From WHSO01 sp963732875 (GTDB lineage Bacteria > Pseudomonadota > Alphaproteobacteria > SMXQ01): 64,000 nt of DNA. The DNA lies in the NCBI GenBank assembly GCA_963732875.1, contig CAVTBD010000002.1, forward strand, positions 372,001-436,000. The letters run 5' to 3'. Within the stretch, counting starts at the first letter, position 1, and every line of letters begins with the position of its first letter. The position numbers and the translations under genes are program-made. The notes beneath the pieces are model-generated. The model saw only the letters and a list, made by a program, of their open reading frames with translations, searched no databases and had not been told where the DNA came from. Below, piece after piece: positions 40,382 through 50,271 of this stretch.

Positions 40382-40876
40382 ATGATGATCCGTTCCTTCC
40401 CGTCTTTTCCGACGCTCTCTCGACTGGCTTTCGCCGCATTTCTGATCCTGCTCGCACCGTTTCCGGCGCGAACCGCCGAGCCGCTGCAGACCTTCTCGAC
40501 AGGCTCGCTGGTGATCCGATCGGACGGCCATTCCCATCCGTTCACGGTGGAGCTCGCCACCACCGACGCGCAACGCGCCCAGGGACTGATGTTCCGCCCG
40601 ACGCTCGCGGCCGACCAGGGCATGCTGTTCCTCTATCCGCGCGCACGGGTGATCAACATGTGGATGAAGAACACCCTCATCCCGCTCGACATGCTGTTCC
40701 TCGATTCCGAGGGCGGCATCGTCGCGCTCCACGAGCGCGCGGTGCCGGGCTCGCTGAGCGTCATCAGCTCGGGCGTGCGCGCACGGGCCGTGGTCGAGGT
40801 GCCGGGCGGGACCGTCCAGCGGCTCGCGATCCGGATTGGCGACCGGGTGGATACGCCCCTGCTGCCGAAACCATGA
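40382..40876 (+). CDS. Exported DUF192 protein, 164 aa
   Basis: Signal peptide residues about 1-27 (LAFAAFLILLAPFPARTAEP), then a DUF192 domain of about 115 residues. Signatures are AQRAQGLMFRPTLAADQGML, INMWMKNTLIPLDMLFLD and ARAVVEVPGGTVQRLAIRIG. The family is a small beta-barrel of unknown function, generally exported. Start at the ATG at 40382; GTG at 40361 would add seven residues before the signal, with no clear ribosome site for either. It is followed by an unlinked gene cluster after 110 bases. Confidence 0.85.
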   Translation: MMIRSFPSFPTLSRLAFAAFLILLAPFPARTAEPLQTFSTGSLVIRSDGHSHPFTVELATTDAQRAQGLMFRPTLAADQGMLFLYPRARVINMWMKNTLIPLDMLFLDSEGGIVALHERAVPGSLSVISSGVRARAVVEVPGGTVQRLAIRIGDRVDTPLLPKP

Positions 40877-40987
40877 CCGTCGGCGGCTAAAATGCCATTT
40901 CTACCAAAGCCGTATTGGCCGCTATAGTAACGGCCGCAAAGCGGGGGCAGGTGACGGATTCGTCGCCGCTGCCGGAAGAGGGGACCC

Positions 40988-41947
40988 ATGCACCTGCGCA
41001 AGCGCGTGATCGTCACCGGCGGCGCCGGCTTCCTGGGGTCGCACCTGTGCGAGCGGCTGCTCGGAGGGGGCGCCGACGTGCTCTGCATCGACAATTTCTT
41101 CACCGGCGCCAAGGACAACATCGCCCACCTGCTGGGCGATCCGCATTTCGAGTTGATCCGCCACGACGTGACGTTCCCGCTCTACGTCGAGGGAGACGAG
41201 ATCTACAACCTGGCGTGCCCGGCCTCGCCGATCCACTACCAGTTCGATCCGGTACAGACCACCAAGACGAGCGTGCACGGCGCGATCAACATGCTCGGCC
41301 TCGCCAAGCGCATCCGTGCCAAGATCTTCCAGGCGTCCACCAGCGAGGTCTACGGCGATCCCGAGGTCCATCCCCAGATCGAGGACTACCGCGGCCACGT
41401 CAACCCGCTCGGGCCGCGCGCCTGCTACGACGAGGGCAAGCGCTGCGCGGAGACACTGTTCTTCGACTATCACCGCCAGCACAAGCTGCGCATCAAGGTG
41501 GCGCGCATCTTCAACACCTACGGCCCGCGTATGCATCCCAACGACGGGCGCGTCGTCTCCAACTTCATCATGCAGGCGCTCGAGGGAAAGGACATCACGC
41601 TGTACGGCGACGGCAGTCAGACCCGGGCGTTCTGCTACGTTGACGACCTGATCGAGGGAATAACCCGGTTGATGGCGACGTCTGACGAGGTGACGGGGCC
41701 GGTCAACATCGGCAATCCCGTCGAGATGCCGATCCGGGCGCTCGCCGAAAAGGTGATCGACCTTACCGGCGCCAAATCGAAGTTGATCTTCAAGCCGCTG
41801 CCCCAGGACGACCCGACCCAGCGGTGCCCCGACATCAGCCTCGCCAAGAAGCTGCTTAGCGACTGGCAGCCCACGGTTTCCCTGGAGGAGGGCTTGAAGA
41901 AAACCATCGCGTATTTCGAAGGCCTGATGCGGAAGGGCGCGCAATGA
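40988..41947 (+). CDS. UDP-glucuronate decarboxylase (UDP-xylose synthase), 319 aa
   Basis: Short-chain dehydrogenase making UDP-xylose from UDP-glucuronate with NAD+, cytoplasmic. Cofactor motif VTGGAGFLGSHLCERLLGGG, the family fingerprint YNLACPASPIHYQFDPVQTT, Ser/Tyr/Lys triad in QASTSEVYGDPEVHPQ and YDEGKRCAETLFFDY, then ARIFNTYGPRMHPNDGRVVS. These are UXS-specific features, and the length matches. The ribosome site GGAAGAGGGGA is strong. It overlaps galE by four bases, so both are coupled, in a surface polysaccharide gene group. Confidence 0.92.
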   Translation: MHLRKRVIVTGGAGFLGSHLCERLLGGGADVLCIDNFFTGAKDNIAHLLGDPHFELIRHDVTFPLYVEGDEIYNLACPASPIHYQFDPVQTTKTSVHGAINMLGLAKRIRAKIFQASTSEVYGDPEVHPQIEDYRGHVNPLGPRACYDEGKRCAETLFFDYHRQHKLRIKVARIFNTYGPRMHPNDGRVVSNFIMQALEGKDITLYGDGSQTRAFCYVDDLIEGITRLMATSDEVTGPVNIGNPVEMPIRALAEKVIDLTGAKSKLIFKPLPQDDPTQRCPDISLAKKLLSDWQPTVSLEEGLKKTIAYFEGLMRKGAQ

Positions 41948-42933
41948 CCAACGTGCTGGTCACGGGCGGTGCCGGCTATGTCGGGAGTCACGCCTGCAAG
42001 GCTCTGGCCCGCGCGGGCTTTACGCCGGTCACTTACGACAACATGTCTCACGGCCACGAATGGGCGGTGAAATGGGGGCCGCTCGAGACGGGCGAGCTCG
42101 CCGACCAGGACCGGCTGCGCGCGGTGATCGCGAAGCACAGGCCGGCCGCCGTGATGCACTTCGCGGGGCTGATCAGCGTCGGCGAGTCGGTCACGTCACC
42201 CGACCTCTATTACCGCAACAATGTCGCCGGCAGCCTTTCCCTGCTCGAGGTGATGCGGGAAACCGGGGTCGAACGCCTGGTGTTCTCCAGCACGGCGGCG
42301 GTCTACGGCATGCCGCAGGCCGTGCCGATCCGGGAGGACCATCCGACTGCCCCGATCAATCCCTACGGTGCCGGAAAGCTCATGGTCGAGCAGATGCTGG
42401 CCGATTTTTCCGCGGCTTACGGACTGCGCTATGCCGCGTTGCGCTACTTCAACGCCGCCGGCGCCGACCCCGACGGCGAGACCGGCGAGGCGCATGATCC
42501 CGAAACCCACCTGATTCCGCTGGTGCTCGACGCCGCGGCGGGACGACGCCCGCACATCACGGTGTTCGGCGACGACTACGATACGCCGGATGGCACCTGC
42601 ATCCGCGACTACATCCACGTCGCCGACCTGGCAGAGGCGCATGTGCTCGCGCTCGGGAAATTGGAAGACTCGCCCGGCAACGTGATCTGTAACCTCGGCA
42701 ACGGGAAGGGCTATTCGGTCAAGGAAGTGATCGAGACGGCGCGGCGGGTGACCGGGCGCGATATCCCGACCAAGCTGGGCGAACGGCGTCCGGGCGATCC
42801 GCCCGCCCTGGTCGCGTCGTCGGAACGGGCCTCCCGTGATCTCGGCTGGCGCCCGCGCCTCCAGGCTCTGGATAAAATCGTGGAACACGCATGGGCGTGG
42901 CTACGGAAGGAGAGCCTGGCCGGCGCAAGTTGA
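41944..42933 (+). CDS. galE: UDP-glucose 4-epimerase, 329 aa
   Basis: Interconverts UDP-glucose and UDP-galactose. NAD site VTGGAGYVGSHACKALARAG, catalytic Ser/Tyr/Lys in VFSSTAAVYGMPQAVPI and INPYGAGKLMVEQMLADF, then the GalE ending with DYDTPDGTCIRDYIHVADLA. Standard length 325-340. ATGA overlap with the UDP-xylose synthase gene. It probably supplies sugars for a surface polysaccharide, together with the chimera and glycosyltransferase downstream. Confidence 0.93.
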   Translation: MTNVLVTGGAGYVGSHACKALARAGFTPVTYDNMSHGHEWAVKWGPLETGELADQDRLRAVIAKHRPAAVMHFAGLISVGESVTSPDLYYRNNVAGSLSLLEVMRETGVERLVFSSTAAVYGMPQAVPIREDHPTAPINPYGAGKLMVEQMLADFSAAYGLRYAALRYFNAAGADPDGETGEAHDPETHLIPLVLDAAAGRRPHITVFGDDYDTPDGTCIRDYIHVADLAEAHVLALGKLEDSPGNVICNLGNGKGYSVKEVIETARRVTGRDIPTKLGERRPGDPPALVASSERASRDLGWRPRLQALDKIVEHAWAWLRKESLAGAS

Positions 42934-42960
42934 GAGCAAACGGCGAGCTGCTATCGGCAC

Positions 42961-43917
42961 GTGAACTTCCGCGATATCTTTAAAAGAAAAGAACTGGTGG
43001 GCGCCGGTGCCCGTCGGGGCCTGTTCGCGCTGGTGGACCAGTCGCTGATCGCCGGGACCAATTTCGTCACGGCTCTGCTGCTTGCCCGGCTGGCGCCGCT
43101 CGATGAATACGGCGCCTACGCCCTGATGTTTTCCGTTCTCACCTTCGTGATCGGCCTCCAGGGCGCATTGGTGACGGGACCAATGATGATCTTCGTCGTG
43201 TCGCGGGCCGGGCTGCTCACTCTTCTGACCAGTGTGACCGTCTGCCTCCTTTTATTCCGTCGGGGTAACGGTGTATGGCGCTTCGTGCTGATTGGCACCT
43301 GCATCGTCGTGCTGGCACTAGCCTTCGACATCGATATCGGCTTGGCACGTGCCGATCGCGCTATCAACGTAACGCAGATCTTCGACAACCTGCTGAGCAC
43401 GTTCACCACGGAAACCCACACGGGCCTCAACGTGACAAAGGAATGGCGGCTCAACTGGTGGAGCGAGATCATTCATTACACGGTCTTCGGGCCGTACTTC
43501 CTGCTGGGGAAGGGGTTCGGCATCAACCTGGCGACGTCCGACGGCTTTCAGGTCGCCGCGGACCAGAGCCTTCGCTCGCCCCACAGCATTCATTTCGCGA
43601 TCCTGGCCCGTGCCGGTGTGCCGGGGCTTCTCATATGGATTGGACTCCAGGCGAGTTGGGGCCTGACCCTCCTTCGCGCCTGTCTCCGTGCCCGAAGGAT
43701 GGGGGAGACGACCTGGGTTGCCTTCTTCACGTTCCTGATCGCCTACTGGGTGGCATTCCTCGTGAACGCCAGCTTCGACGTCTACCTCGAAGGCCCGATG
43801 GGCGGGATCTGGTTCTGGACACTATTCGGAGTCGGACTCGCCGCGACACAGATTTTCTATACGGCGCCTGAAGTACTGGACGGGCTTGACCTCCATGAAA
43901 ATTCTCATCCTGCATGA
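42961..43917 (+). CDS. Chimeric gene: flippase N-terminus joined to O-antigen-ligase C-terminus, 318 aa
   Basis: The first 75 or so residues look like the start of a Wzx/MATE-type polysaccharide flippase (ALVDQSLIAGTNFVTALLLA, EYGAYALMFSVLTFVIGLQG, ALVTGPMMI). From about residue 79 on it looks like the second half of an O-antigen ligase/polymerase (VSRAGLLTLLTSVTVCLLLF, TVFGPYFLLGKGFGINLATS, SPHSIHFAILARAGVPGLL). The switch is between about 43186 and 43200. The frame is intact across it, as expected for an in-frame deletion that removed the flippase's rest and the ligase's start. GTG start at 42961. The product is unlikely to work as either protein. An assembly artefact is also possible. Confidence 0.72.
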   Translation: MNFRDIFKRKELVGAGARRGLFALVDQSLIAGTNFVTALLLARLAPLDEYGAYALMFSVLTFVIGLQGALVTGPMMIFVVSRAGLLTLLTSVTVCLLLFRRGNGVWRFVLIGTCIVVLALAFDIDIGLARADRAINVTQIFDNLLSTFTTETHTGLNVTKEWRLNWWSEIIHYTVFGPYFLLGKGFGINLATSDGFQVAADQSLRSPHSIHFAILARAGVPGLLIWIGLQASWGLTLLRACLRARRMGETTWVAFFTFLIAYWVAFLVNASFDVYLEGPMGGIWFWTLFGVGLAATQIFYTAPEVLDGLDLHENSHPA

Positions 43918-45073
43918 ATACTATCAGCAGCCGGGAGGTGAGGATTCCGTCTTCCGAGCGGAGCGGGACCTTCTGAAGTCCCATGGCCACGACGTCCGCT
44001 GCCATACCGTTCATAACGATACCATCGGGCAGTTCTCTCATCTGAGTCTCGCGCGTCAGACCGTCTGGTCTCGAACGGCGTACAACACGGTGTCAGCCCT
44101 GTTGCGGGATTTCCCTGCCGACGTGGTCCATTGCCACAATACGTTTCCGCTTCTTTCCCCCTCGGTCTACTCCGCGGCACGGAAAGCGAGAGCCGCCGTC
44201 GTCCAGACCCTGCACAACTACCGCCTCATCTGCATAGGGCCCGATCTATTCCGTGACGGCCATGCCTGCGAGGCCTGTGTCGGTCACGGCACCCCGTGGC
44301 GCGGCGTGGTTCATCGCTGTTATCGGCAGAGCCTCGGCGCCAGCGCCACGGCGGCTACCATGCTGGCCGTTCATAACGCGCTTGGCACCTGGTCGAAGCA
44401 CGTTTCCTGTTTTGTCGTGCCGAGCGCTTTTGCCAGGGAGAAGTTCATCGCCGGCGGGCTCCCGGCAGCCCTGCTCAAAATCAAGCCGAATTTCGTGTCA
44501 AACCCTGTAGGCGACATTCCAGCAACAGAAAAGCCTCGACGAGGCGCCCTGTATGTCGGTCGTCTCGTCGAGGAAAAGGGCGTATCCGATCTACTGAATG
44601 CCACCAAGGAATCCCGCGTTCCAATCACGCTGGCAGGGGAGGGGCCGCTCGTACAGCAGGCTCGAAATACCGGCGCCGCGACCCTGGGACATGTGTCAAA
44701 GGAGGTCGTCTACCGGGAAATGCAGCGCGCGGCCTTTCTCGTGGCGCCGTCCCGTTATTACGAGACCTTTGGTCTCGCCGTGATCGAGGGATTTGCCAAC
44801 GGGCTTCCAGCCATAGTGCCGCGTGAAAGTGCCCTGGCCGAGCTGGTCGAGGATGGCCAAACCGGGCTGATTTTCTGCCATGGGAAGAGCGGAGACCTGA
44901 CGCGGAAAATGGCTTGGGCTGCTTCCCATCCCGAAGCCATAGCCGAAATGGGGCACAATGCCCGGCGCGTCTATGAGGACCGTTACACCCCTGAGCGAAA
45001 CTACCGGATGCTGATGGAAATATACGACGCAGCCATACATTCCGAGATCCATGGTTTCACACCTACCGCTTGA
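43895..45073 (+). CDS. GT4-family glycosyltransferase, 392 aa
   Basis: Cytoplasmic GT-B glycosyltransferase (GT4). N-terminal domain start ILHEYYQQPGGEDSVFRAER, a common start in this family; Glu-rich C-terminal nucleotide-sugar site APSRYYETFGLAVIEGFANG, with GRLVEEKGVSDLLNA before it. The Cys-rich segment around HACEACVGHGTPWRGVVHRC is common in this glycosyltransferase clade. The ATG at 43895 overlaps the chimera gene by 23 bases. It adds a sugar to an exopolysaccharide or O-antigen unit; the acceptor is not predictable. Its last part is followed by the groES leader. Confidence 0.9.
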   Translation: MKILILHEYYQQPGGEDSVFRAERDLLKSHGHDVRCHTVHNDTIGQFSHLSLARQTVWSRTAYNTVSALLRDFPADVVHCHNTFPLLSPSVYSAARKARAAVVQTLHNYRLICIGPDLFRDGHACEACVGHGTPWRGVVHRCYRQSLGASATAATMLAVHNALGTWSKHVSCFVVPSAFAREKFIAGGLPAALLKIKPNFVSNPVGDIPATEKPRRGALYVGRLVEEKGVSDLLNATKESRVPITLAGEGPLVQQARNTGAATLGHVSKEVVYREMQRAAFLVAPSRYYETFGLAVIEGFANGLPAIVPRESALAELVEDGQTGLIFCHGKSGDLTRKMAWAASHPEAIAEMGHNARRVYEDRYTPERNYRMLMEIYDAAIHSEIHGFTPTA

Positions 45074-45184
45074 TTTTTAGTCACTTAGAATACAGTTTAG
45101 ATATTTAGAATTTTCCGGTGAGATCGCCATCCACAGCCACCGGGCCAACCGCGAAAATCCGGCAATTTTAACCCTGTCCCCCCG

Positions 45185-45213
45185 TTGACAGCCGGGGATG
45201 CCCGGCCTATATC
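45185..45213 (+). promoter_or_regulatory. Promoter of groES-groES-groEL
   Basis: TTGACA at 45185-45190 (perfect -35), 17-base spacer, TATATC at 45208-45213 (-10). The start point would fall around 45220, inside the CIRCE operator. This is the best promoter match in the window. Confidence 0.8.
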
Positions 45214-45214
45214 A

Positions 45215-45241
45215 CTGGCACTCGCGCTTAGGGAGTGCTAA
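45215..45241 (+). promoter_or_regulatory. CIRCE operator (HrcA site), left arm imperfect
   Basis: CTGGCACTC at 45215-45223, nine bases, then GAGTGCTAA at 45233-45241. The right arm is exactly the CIRCE consensus; the left arm has two changes (consensus TTAGCACTC). It follows the -10 box by one base, so HrcA binding would block initiation. hrcA is not in this window. Confidence 0.9.
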
Positions 45242-45327
45242 CAGGCCCCCTTCGCGGCTAATGGAACGCAATTCCTGGCTCCGCTGCCCCAAGGGGGCGG
45301 CTGGCCTATTCGGGAGGTAAGGTCACC

Positions 45328-45702
45328 ATGAACATTCGTCCGCTGCACGATCGCGTCATCGTCGAGCCGCTTACCGCGGAAGAGAAGACCGCGGGCGGCA
45401 TCATCATCCCCGACACCGCCAAGGAAAAGCCCTCCGAGGGCCGTATCGTAGCGGTCGGAACCGGCTACCGCGACGACGACGGCAAGATCACCGCCCTCGA
45501 CGTCAAGAAGGGCGATCGCGTGCTCTACGGCAAGTGGTCTGGCACCGAGGTGAAGGTCGACGGCAAGGAACTGCTGATCATGAAGGAAGGCGACGTGCTC
45601 GCCGTGCTCGACGCCGCCACCAAGGTCCACGCCCGCGCCAAGCCGGCGGCCAAGGCGGCTGCGGCCGGGCATCATCACGTTCCGGGTACCGACTGCTGCT
45701 GA
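45328..45702 (+). CDS. groES: GroES co-chaperonin with His/Cys tail, 124 aa
   Basis: First of two tandem groES genes. The 95-residue core (residues 1-95) is standard: NIRPLHDRVIVEPLTAEEKT with the mobile loop GGIIIPDTAKEKPSEG, and YGKWSGTEVKVDGKELLIMK. Typical GroES ends near VLAVLD. Here an extra 29 residues follow, running through TKVHARAKPAAKAAAAG and closing in HHHVPGTDCC, an Ala/Lys-rich linker with a His3 and a Cys pair, which looks metal-binding. It is just after CIRCE, with GGGAGG upstream. The second groES lacks the tail. It assists GroEL folding of client proteins in the cytoplasm. Confidence 0.95.
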   Translation: MNIRPLHDRVIVEPLTAEEKTAGGIIIPDTAKEKPSEGRIVAVGTGYRDDDGKITALDVKKGDRVLYGKWSGTEVKVDGKELLIMKEGDVLAVLDAATKVHARAKPAAKAAAAGHHHVPGTDCC

Positions 45703-45747
45703 TCGCGGTGGGCCCGGTCAATTTCCAATCGTATCCAGGAGAACAGC

Positions 45748-46035
45748 ATGAAAATTCGGCCTTTGCATGATCGCGTCATCGTTGAGGCGCTTTCGGCGGA
45801 ACAGAAGACCAAGGGGGGCATCATCATCCCCGACACCGCCCAGGAGAAGCCCTCCGAAGGCAAGGTGATCGCGGTCGGCTCCGGCTACCGCGGCGAGGAC
45901 GGCAAGATTACCGCGCTCGACGTGAAGAAGGGCGACCGCATCCTCTACGGCAAGTGGTCGGGCACCGAGGTGAAGGTGGACGGCAAGGACCTGCTGATCA
46001 TGAAGGAAAGCGACATCCTCGGCGTGGTCGAGTAA
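45748..46035 (+). CDS. groES: GroES co-chaperonin, second copy, 95 aa
   Basis: Standard-length GroES, KIRPLHDRVIVEALSAEQKT then GGIIIPDTAQEKPSEGKVIA and KWSGTEVKVDGKDLLIMKES. It is close in sequence to the first copy, so a tandem duplication is likely. It lies 45 bases after the first and 50 before groEL, in the same transcript. A CAGGAGAA site precedes the ATG. It is the usual-length partner of the adjacent GroEL; the first copy probably has a changed role, if any. Confidence 0.95.
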   Translation: MKIRPLHDRVIVEALSAEQKTKGGIIIPDTAQEKPSEGKVIAVGSGYRGEDGKITALDVKKGDRILYGKWSGTEVKVDGKDLLIMKESDILGVVE

Positions 46036-46085
46036 GCACGCCCCCGCAATTCCACATACGAAGAAACCAAGGGAGTACCTGAAAA

Positions 46086-47723
<1,638 letters not shown>

Positions 47724-47754
47724 AGCCGGGCCCATACCGTCACGCTTATCGGAA

Positions 47755-47783
47755 GGGGCCGCCTCGTGCGGCCCCTTTCTTTT
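47755..47783 (+). terminator. Rho-independent terminator of the groE operon
   Basis: GGGGCCGC at 47755-47762 pairs perfectly with GCGGCCCC at 47768-47775 around CTCGT, then TTTCTTTT. Confidence 0.9.
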
Positions 47784-47832
47784 GCGGCCTCCCATTTGCC
47801 CTTAAACTGGCCGCCCACGAAAGGAGACCGGC

Positions 47833-48735
47833 ATGACCGACACAACCGGCAGAAAACGTGTCGCCTTCATCGGCCTCGGCGTCATGGGCGGGCCCATGGC
47901 GGGACATCTGGCGAAGGCCGGCCACACGGTAACGGTGTTCAACCGCACCTGTTCCCGCGCCGATGCCTGGATATCGAAGTACGGCGGTCGGGCGGCCGCG
48001 ACCCCCGCCGAGGCGGCGGCCGGCGCCGAGTTGGTGTTCGCCTGCGTCGGCAATGACGACGACGTGCGCGCGGTGACGACCGGCCCCGATGGCGCATTCG
48101 CCGGGATGGGGAAGGGGGCGATCTTCGTCGATCACACCACGGCATCGGCCGGCCTCGCGCGCGAACTGGCCGCCGAGGCGGCGCAGCGCGGCCTCGATTT
48201 TCTGGACGCCCCCGTTTCGGGCGGACAGGCCGGCGCGGAGAACGGCCAGCTCACGGTCATGGTGGGTGGTGAAACCACGGCTTTCGCGCGCGCCGAACCG
48301 GTAATGCGCGCCTATGGCCGCGCGGTTACTCGAATGGGACCCGCGGGGGCCGGCCAGCTCACCAAGATGGTCAACCAGATCTGCATTGCCGGCCTGATCC
48401 AGGGATTGGCCGAGGGGCTCGACTTCGGCCTGCGCGCGGGCCTCGACATGGACCTCGTGCTCGACGTCATCTCCAAGGGCGCGGCCCAGTCGTGGCAGAT
48501 GGAGAACCGCGGCTACACCATGATTCGCGGCCAGTTCGATTTCGGCTTCGCGGTCGACTGGATGCGCAAGGACCTCGCCATCTGCAAGGCGGAGGCTGCA
48601 CGCAACGGCGCGAACATCGAGGTGGCGGCGCTGGTCGACCGGTTCTACGGCGAGGTCCAGGCCATGGGCGGTGGCCGCTGGGATACCTCGAGCCTGATTG
48701 CCCGGCTTCAAACTCCTGTCGGAAAGCAAGGGTAA
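47833..48735 (+). CDS. 3-hydroxyisobutyrate-dehydrogenase-family oxidoreductase, 300 aa
   Basis: NAD(P)-dependent beta-hydroxyacid dehydrogenase fold, cytoplasmic. The cofactor loop is FIGLGVMGGPMAGHLAKAGH (Gly-x-Gly-x-x-Gly), then DHTTASAGLARELA, DAPVSGGQAGAENGQLTVMV, and catalytic Lys in GAGQLTKMVNQICIAGLIQG. Family members oxidise 3-hydroxyisobutyrate, tartronate semialdehyde or phosphogluconate relatives. Substrate not fixed by visible residues. It follows groEL after a terminator, so has its own promoter, not clearly seen. The ribosome site is AAAGGAGAC. Confidence 0.9.
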   Translation: MTDTTGRKRVAFIGLGVMGGPMAGHLAKAGHTVTVFNRTCSRADAWISKYGGRAAATPAEAAAGAELVFACVGNDDDVRAVTTGPDGAFAGMGKGAIFVDHTTASAGLARELAAEAAQRGLDFLDAPVSGGQAGAENGQLTVMVGGETTAFARAEPVMRAYGRAVTRMGPAGAGQLTKMVNQICIAGLIQGLAEGLDFGLRAGLDMDLVLDVISKGAAQSWQMENRGYTMIRGQFDFGFAVDWMRKDLAICKAEAARNGANIEVAALVDRFYGEVQAMGGGRWDTSSLIARLQTPVGKQG

Positions 48736-48819
48736 GGGGAGGCCCTTCCGGGCGGTCGCGGCAACCGCTACAATGCGTCGGGTTGTAACGGGCGTTTCAT
48801 CTCGCCGGAGCCGCGCGCC

Positions 48820-49314
48820 ATGCGTGCCGTGACCTTTGCCATCCGTTTCCTGATCCGGGGTCTGTTTCCCGCCGTCTGTATCGTGGCACTCGCCGGCGCC
48901 GTCCGTGCGGAATGCCTCGCGACCGACGTGATAGGGCAGTGGCGCCAGCTCGAGACCGACAGCCGCTGGTATTTCTTCGGCAACAACGAGGTCGATTGCC
49001 GCACCTGTCGTGGTTGGGCCGGCACGGCGGGCTGCCAGTATGTGCCCGACGCCACGGACGAGCTCAACCGGCAGAAATGCACCTTCGGCAAGGGCGGCGC
49101 GAAACCCGTCACGGTCACCGGATGGCGCGCGAAAGACGGCAAGCTCGATGCCCTGGTGTTCAGCGATGGCAGCGTGCGCCAGGTCGGCGGCAATGCCTGC
49201 CGCATCGACGGCGGCGAGGGCATCATGGCGATCGAGGGCGTCGGCCGGCTCCAGTGCCACTACAACTACCAGTGCCAGAAACTCGACCGCGAGAACGGCG
49301 GCAGCGGCGATTAG
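48820..49314 (+). CDS. Exported cysteine-rich hypothetical protein, 164 aa
   Basis: Not recognised. The signal peptide is about residues 1-30 (LIRGLFPAVCIVALAGAVRA). The mature part has eight cysteines, arranged in pairs (ECLATDVIG, DCRTCRG, GCQYV, KCTFGK, NACRIDG, QCHYNYQCQKLD), consistent with several disulphides in the periplasm. Conserved-looking segments are WRQLETDSRWYFFGNNEVDC and VTGWRAKDGKLDALVFSDGS. A small secreted inhibitor or binding domain is a guess only. It ends 8 bases from the convergent mazG. No clear operon partner. Confidence 0.7.
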   Translation: MRAVTFAIRFLIRGLFPAVCIVALAGAVRAECLATDVIGQWRQLETDSRWYFFGNNEVDCRTCRGWAGTAGCQYVPDATDELNRQKCTFGKGGAKPVTVTGWRAKDGKLDALVFSDGSVRQVGGNACRIDGGEGIMAIEGVGRLQCHYNYQCQKLDRENGGSGD

Positions 49315-49321
49315 CCGCGCG

Positions 49322-50155
49322 CTACCGTTCTGCTGCCTTGGCCTCGTTCCAGAGCGCGTCCATCTCGGCCAGGTCGGAATCTGCTGCAGTTTTTCCGCGG
49401 TCCCTGAGTTTCGCCTCGATATGATGGAAGCGGCGGACGAATTTGTCGTTGGTACCGCGCAGCGCCGCTTCCGGGTCCAATCCCACCTTGCGGGCTAGGT
49501 TCGCCACGGCGAACAGGAGATCGCCGACCTCGTCCTCGATGCGCGCCTTCGGGGCTTCCGCCGTGATCTCGCGCTCGGCCTCGCGCAGTTCTTCCTCGAT
49601 CTTGTCGATGACCTCGCGCACGCTGGGCCAGTCGAATCCCACCCGTGCGGCCCGCCTGGTGAGCTTCTCCGCCCGCGTCAGCGCAGGCAGGGCGCGCGCG
49701 ACCCCGTCGAGTGCGCTCGCCGGTGCAGCCTCGGCATCGCCGCTGGCGGCCCCTCGTGCAGCCCGCTCGGCAGCCTTGTGAGATTCCCATGCCCGGGTCT
49801 GGGCCTCTGCGTCGGCAACCTCGGCGCTGCCGAACACGTGCGGATGGCGCCGGATCATCTTGTCGGCTTCGTGGGCGGCGATGGCGTCGAAATCGAAGCC
49901 GCCGTCCTCGCGCGACATCTGGGCGTAGTAGACCACCTGAAACAGCAGGTCGCCGAGCTCGTCGAGCAGGGCCAAGCGGTCTCCCGACGCGATCGCATCG
50001 GCGACCTCGTAGGCTTCCTCGATGGTATAGGGCGCAATGGTGGCAAAGTTCTGCTCCAGGTCCCACGGACAGCCGCCGACGGGGTCGCGTAGCCGTGCCA
50101 TGACTTCGATCAGACGGTCGATGGAACCGGAGTGGGCGCCGGGAGTGATGGTCAT
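49322..50155 (-). CDS. mazG: Nucleoside triphosphate pyrophosphohydrolase MazG, 277 aa
   Basis: Cytoplasmic all-alpha NTP pyrophosphatase that clears non-canonical or excess nucleotides. The N-terminal MazG domain has LRDPVGGCPWDLEQNFATIA and TIEEAYEVADAIASGDRLAL then LGDLLFQVVYYAQMSREDGG (the Glu/Glu/Asp metal residues). The C-terminal half repeats the pattern (RVGFDWPSVREVIDKIEEEL, EVGDLLFAVANLARKVGLDP). Length as in E. coli MazG (263). It is convergent with the secreted hypothetical gene; upstream is a short AT-rich gap that could hold its promoter. No relA/spoT gene is near. Confidence 0.93.
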   Translation of the reverse strand: MTITPGAHSGSIDRLIEVMARLRDPVGGCPWDLEQNFATIAPYTIEEAYEVADAIASGDRLALLDELGDLLFQVVYYAQMSREDGGFDFDAIAAHEADKMIRRHPHVFGSAEVADAEAQTRAWESHKAAERAARGAASGDAEAAPASALDGVARALPALTRAEKLTRRAARVGFDWPSVREVIDKIEEELREAEREITAEAPKARIEDEVGDLLFAVANLARKVGLDPEAALRGTNDKFVRRFHHIEAKLRDRGKTAADSDLAEMDALWNEAKAAER

Positions 50156-50271
50156 TGAGGCTCCTGTCGCTGGGACATTTTTCGTATAATGTATATTATG
50201 GAAAATTTAGGATGGGCTTCCAAGGTATTGCTTTAATGACGAAAACAGCTCGCGCGCCAAACAATCACGCC

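Noticed and set aside
50181..50200. AT-rich palindrome-like stretch upstream of mazG as an operator
   Set aside because: The pairing arms are only five bases; it is more likely a plain AT-rich promoter region.
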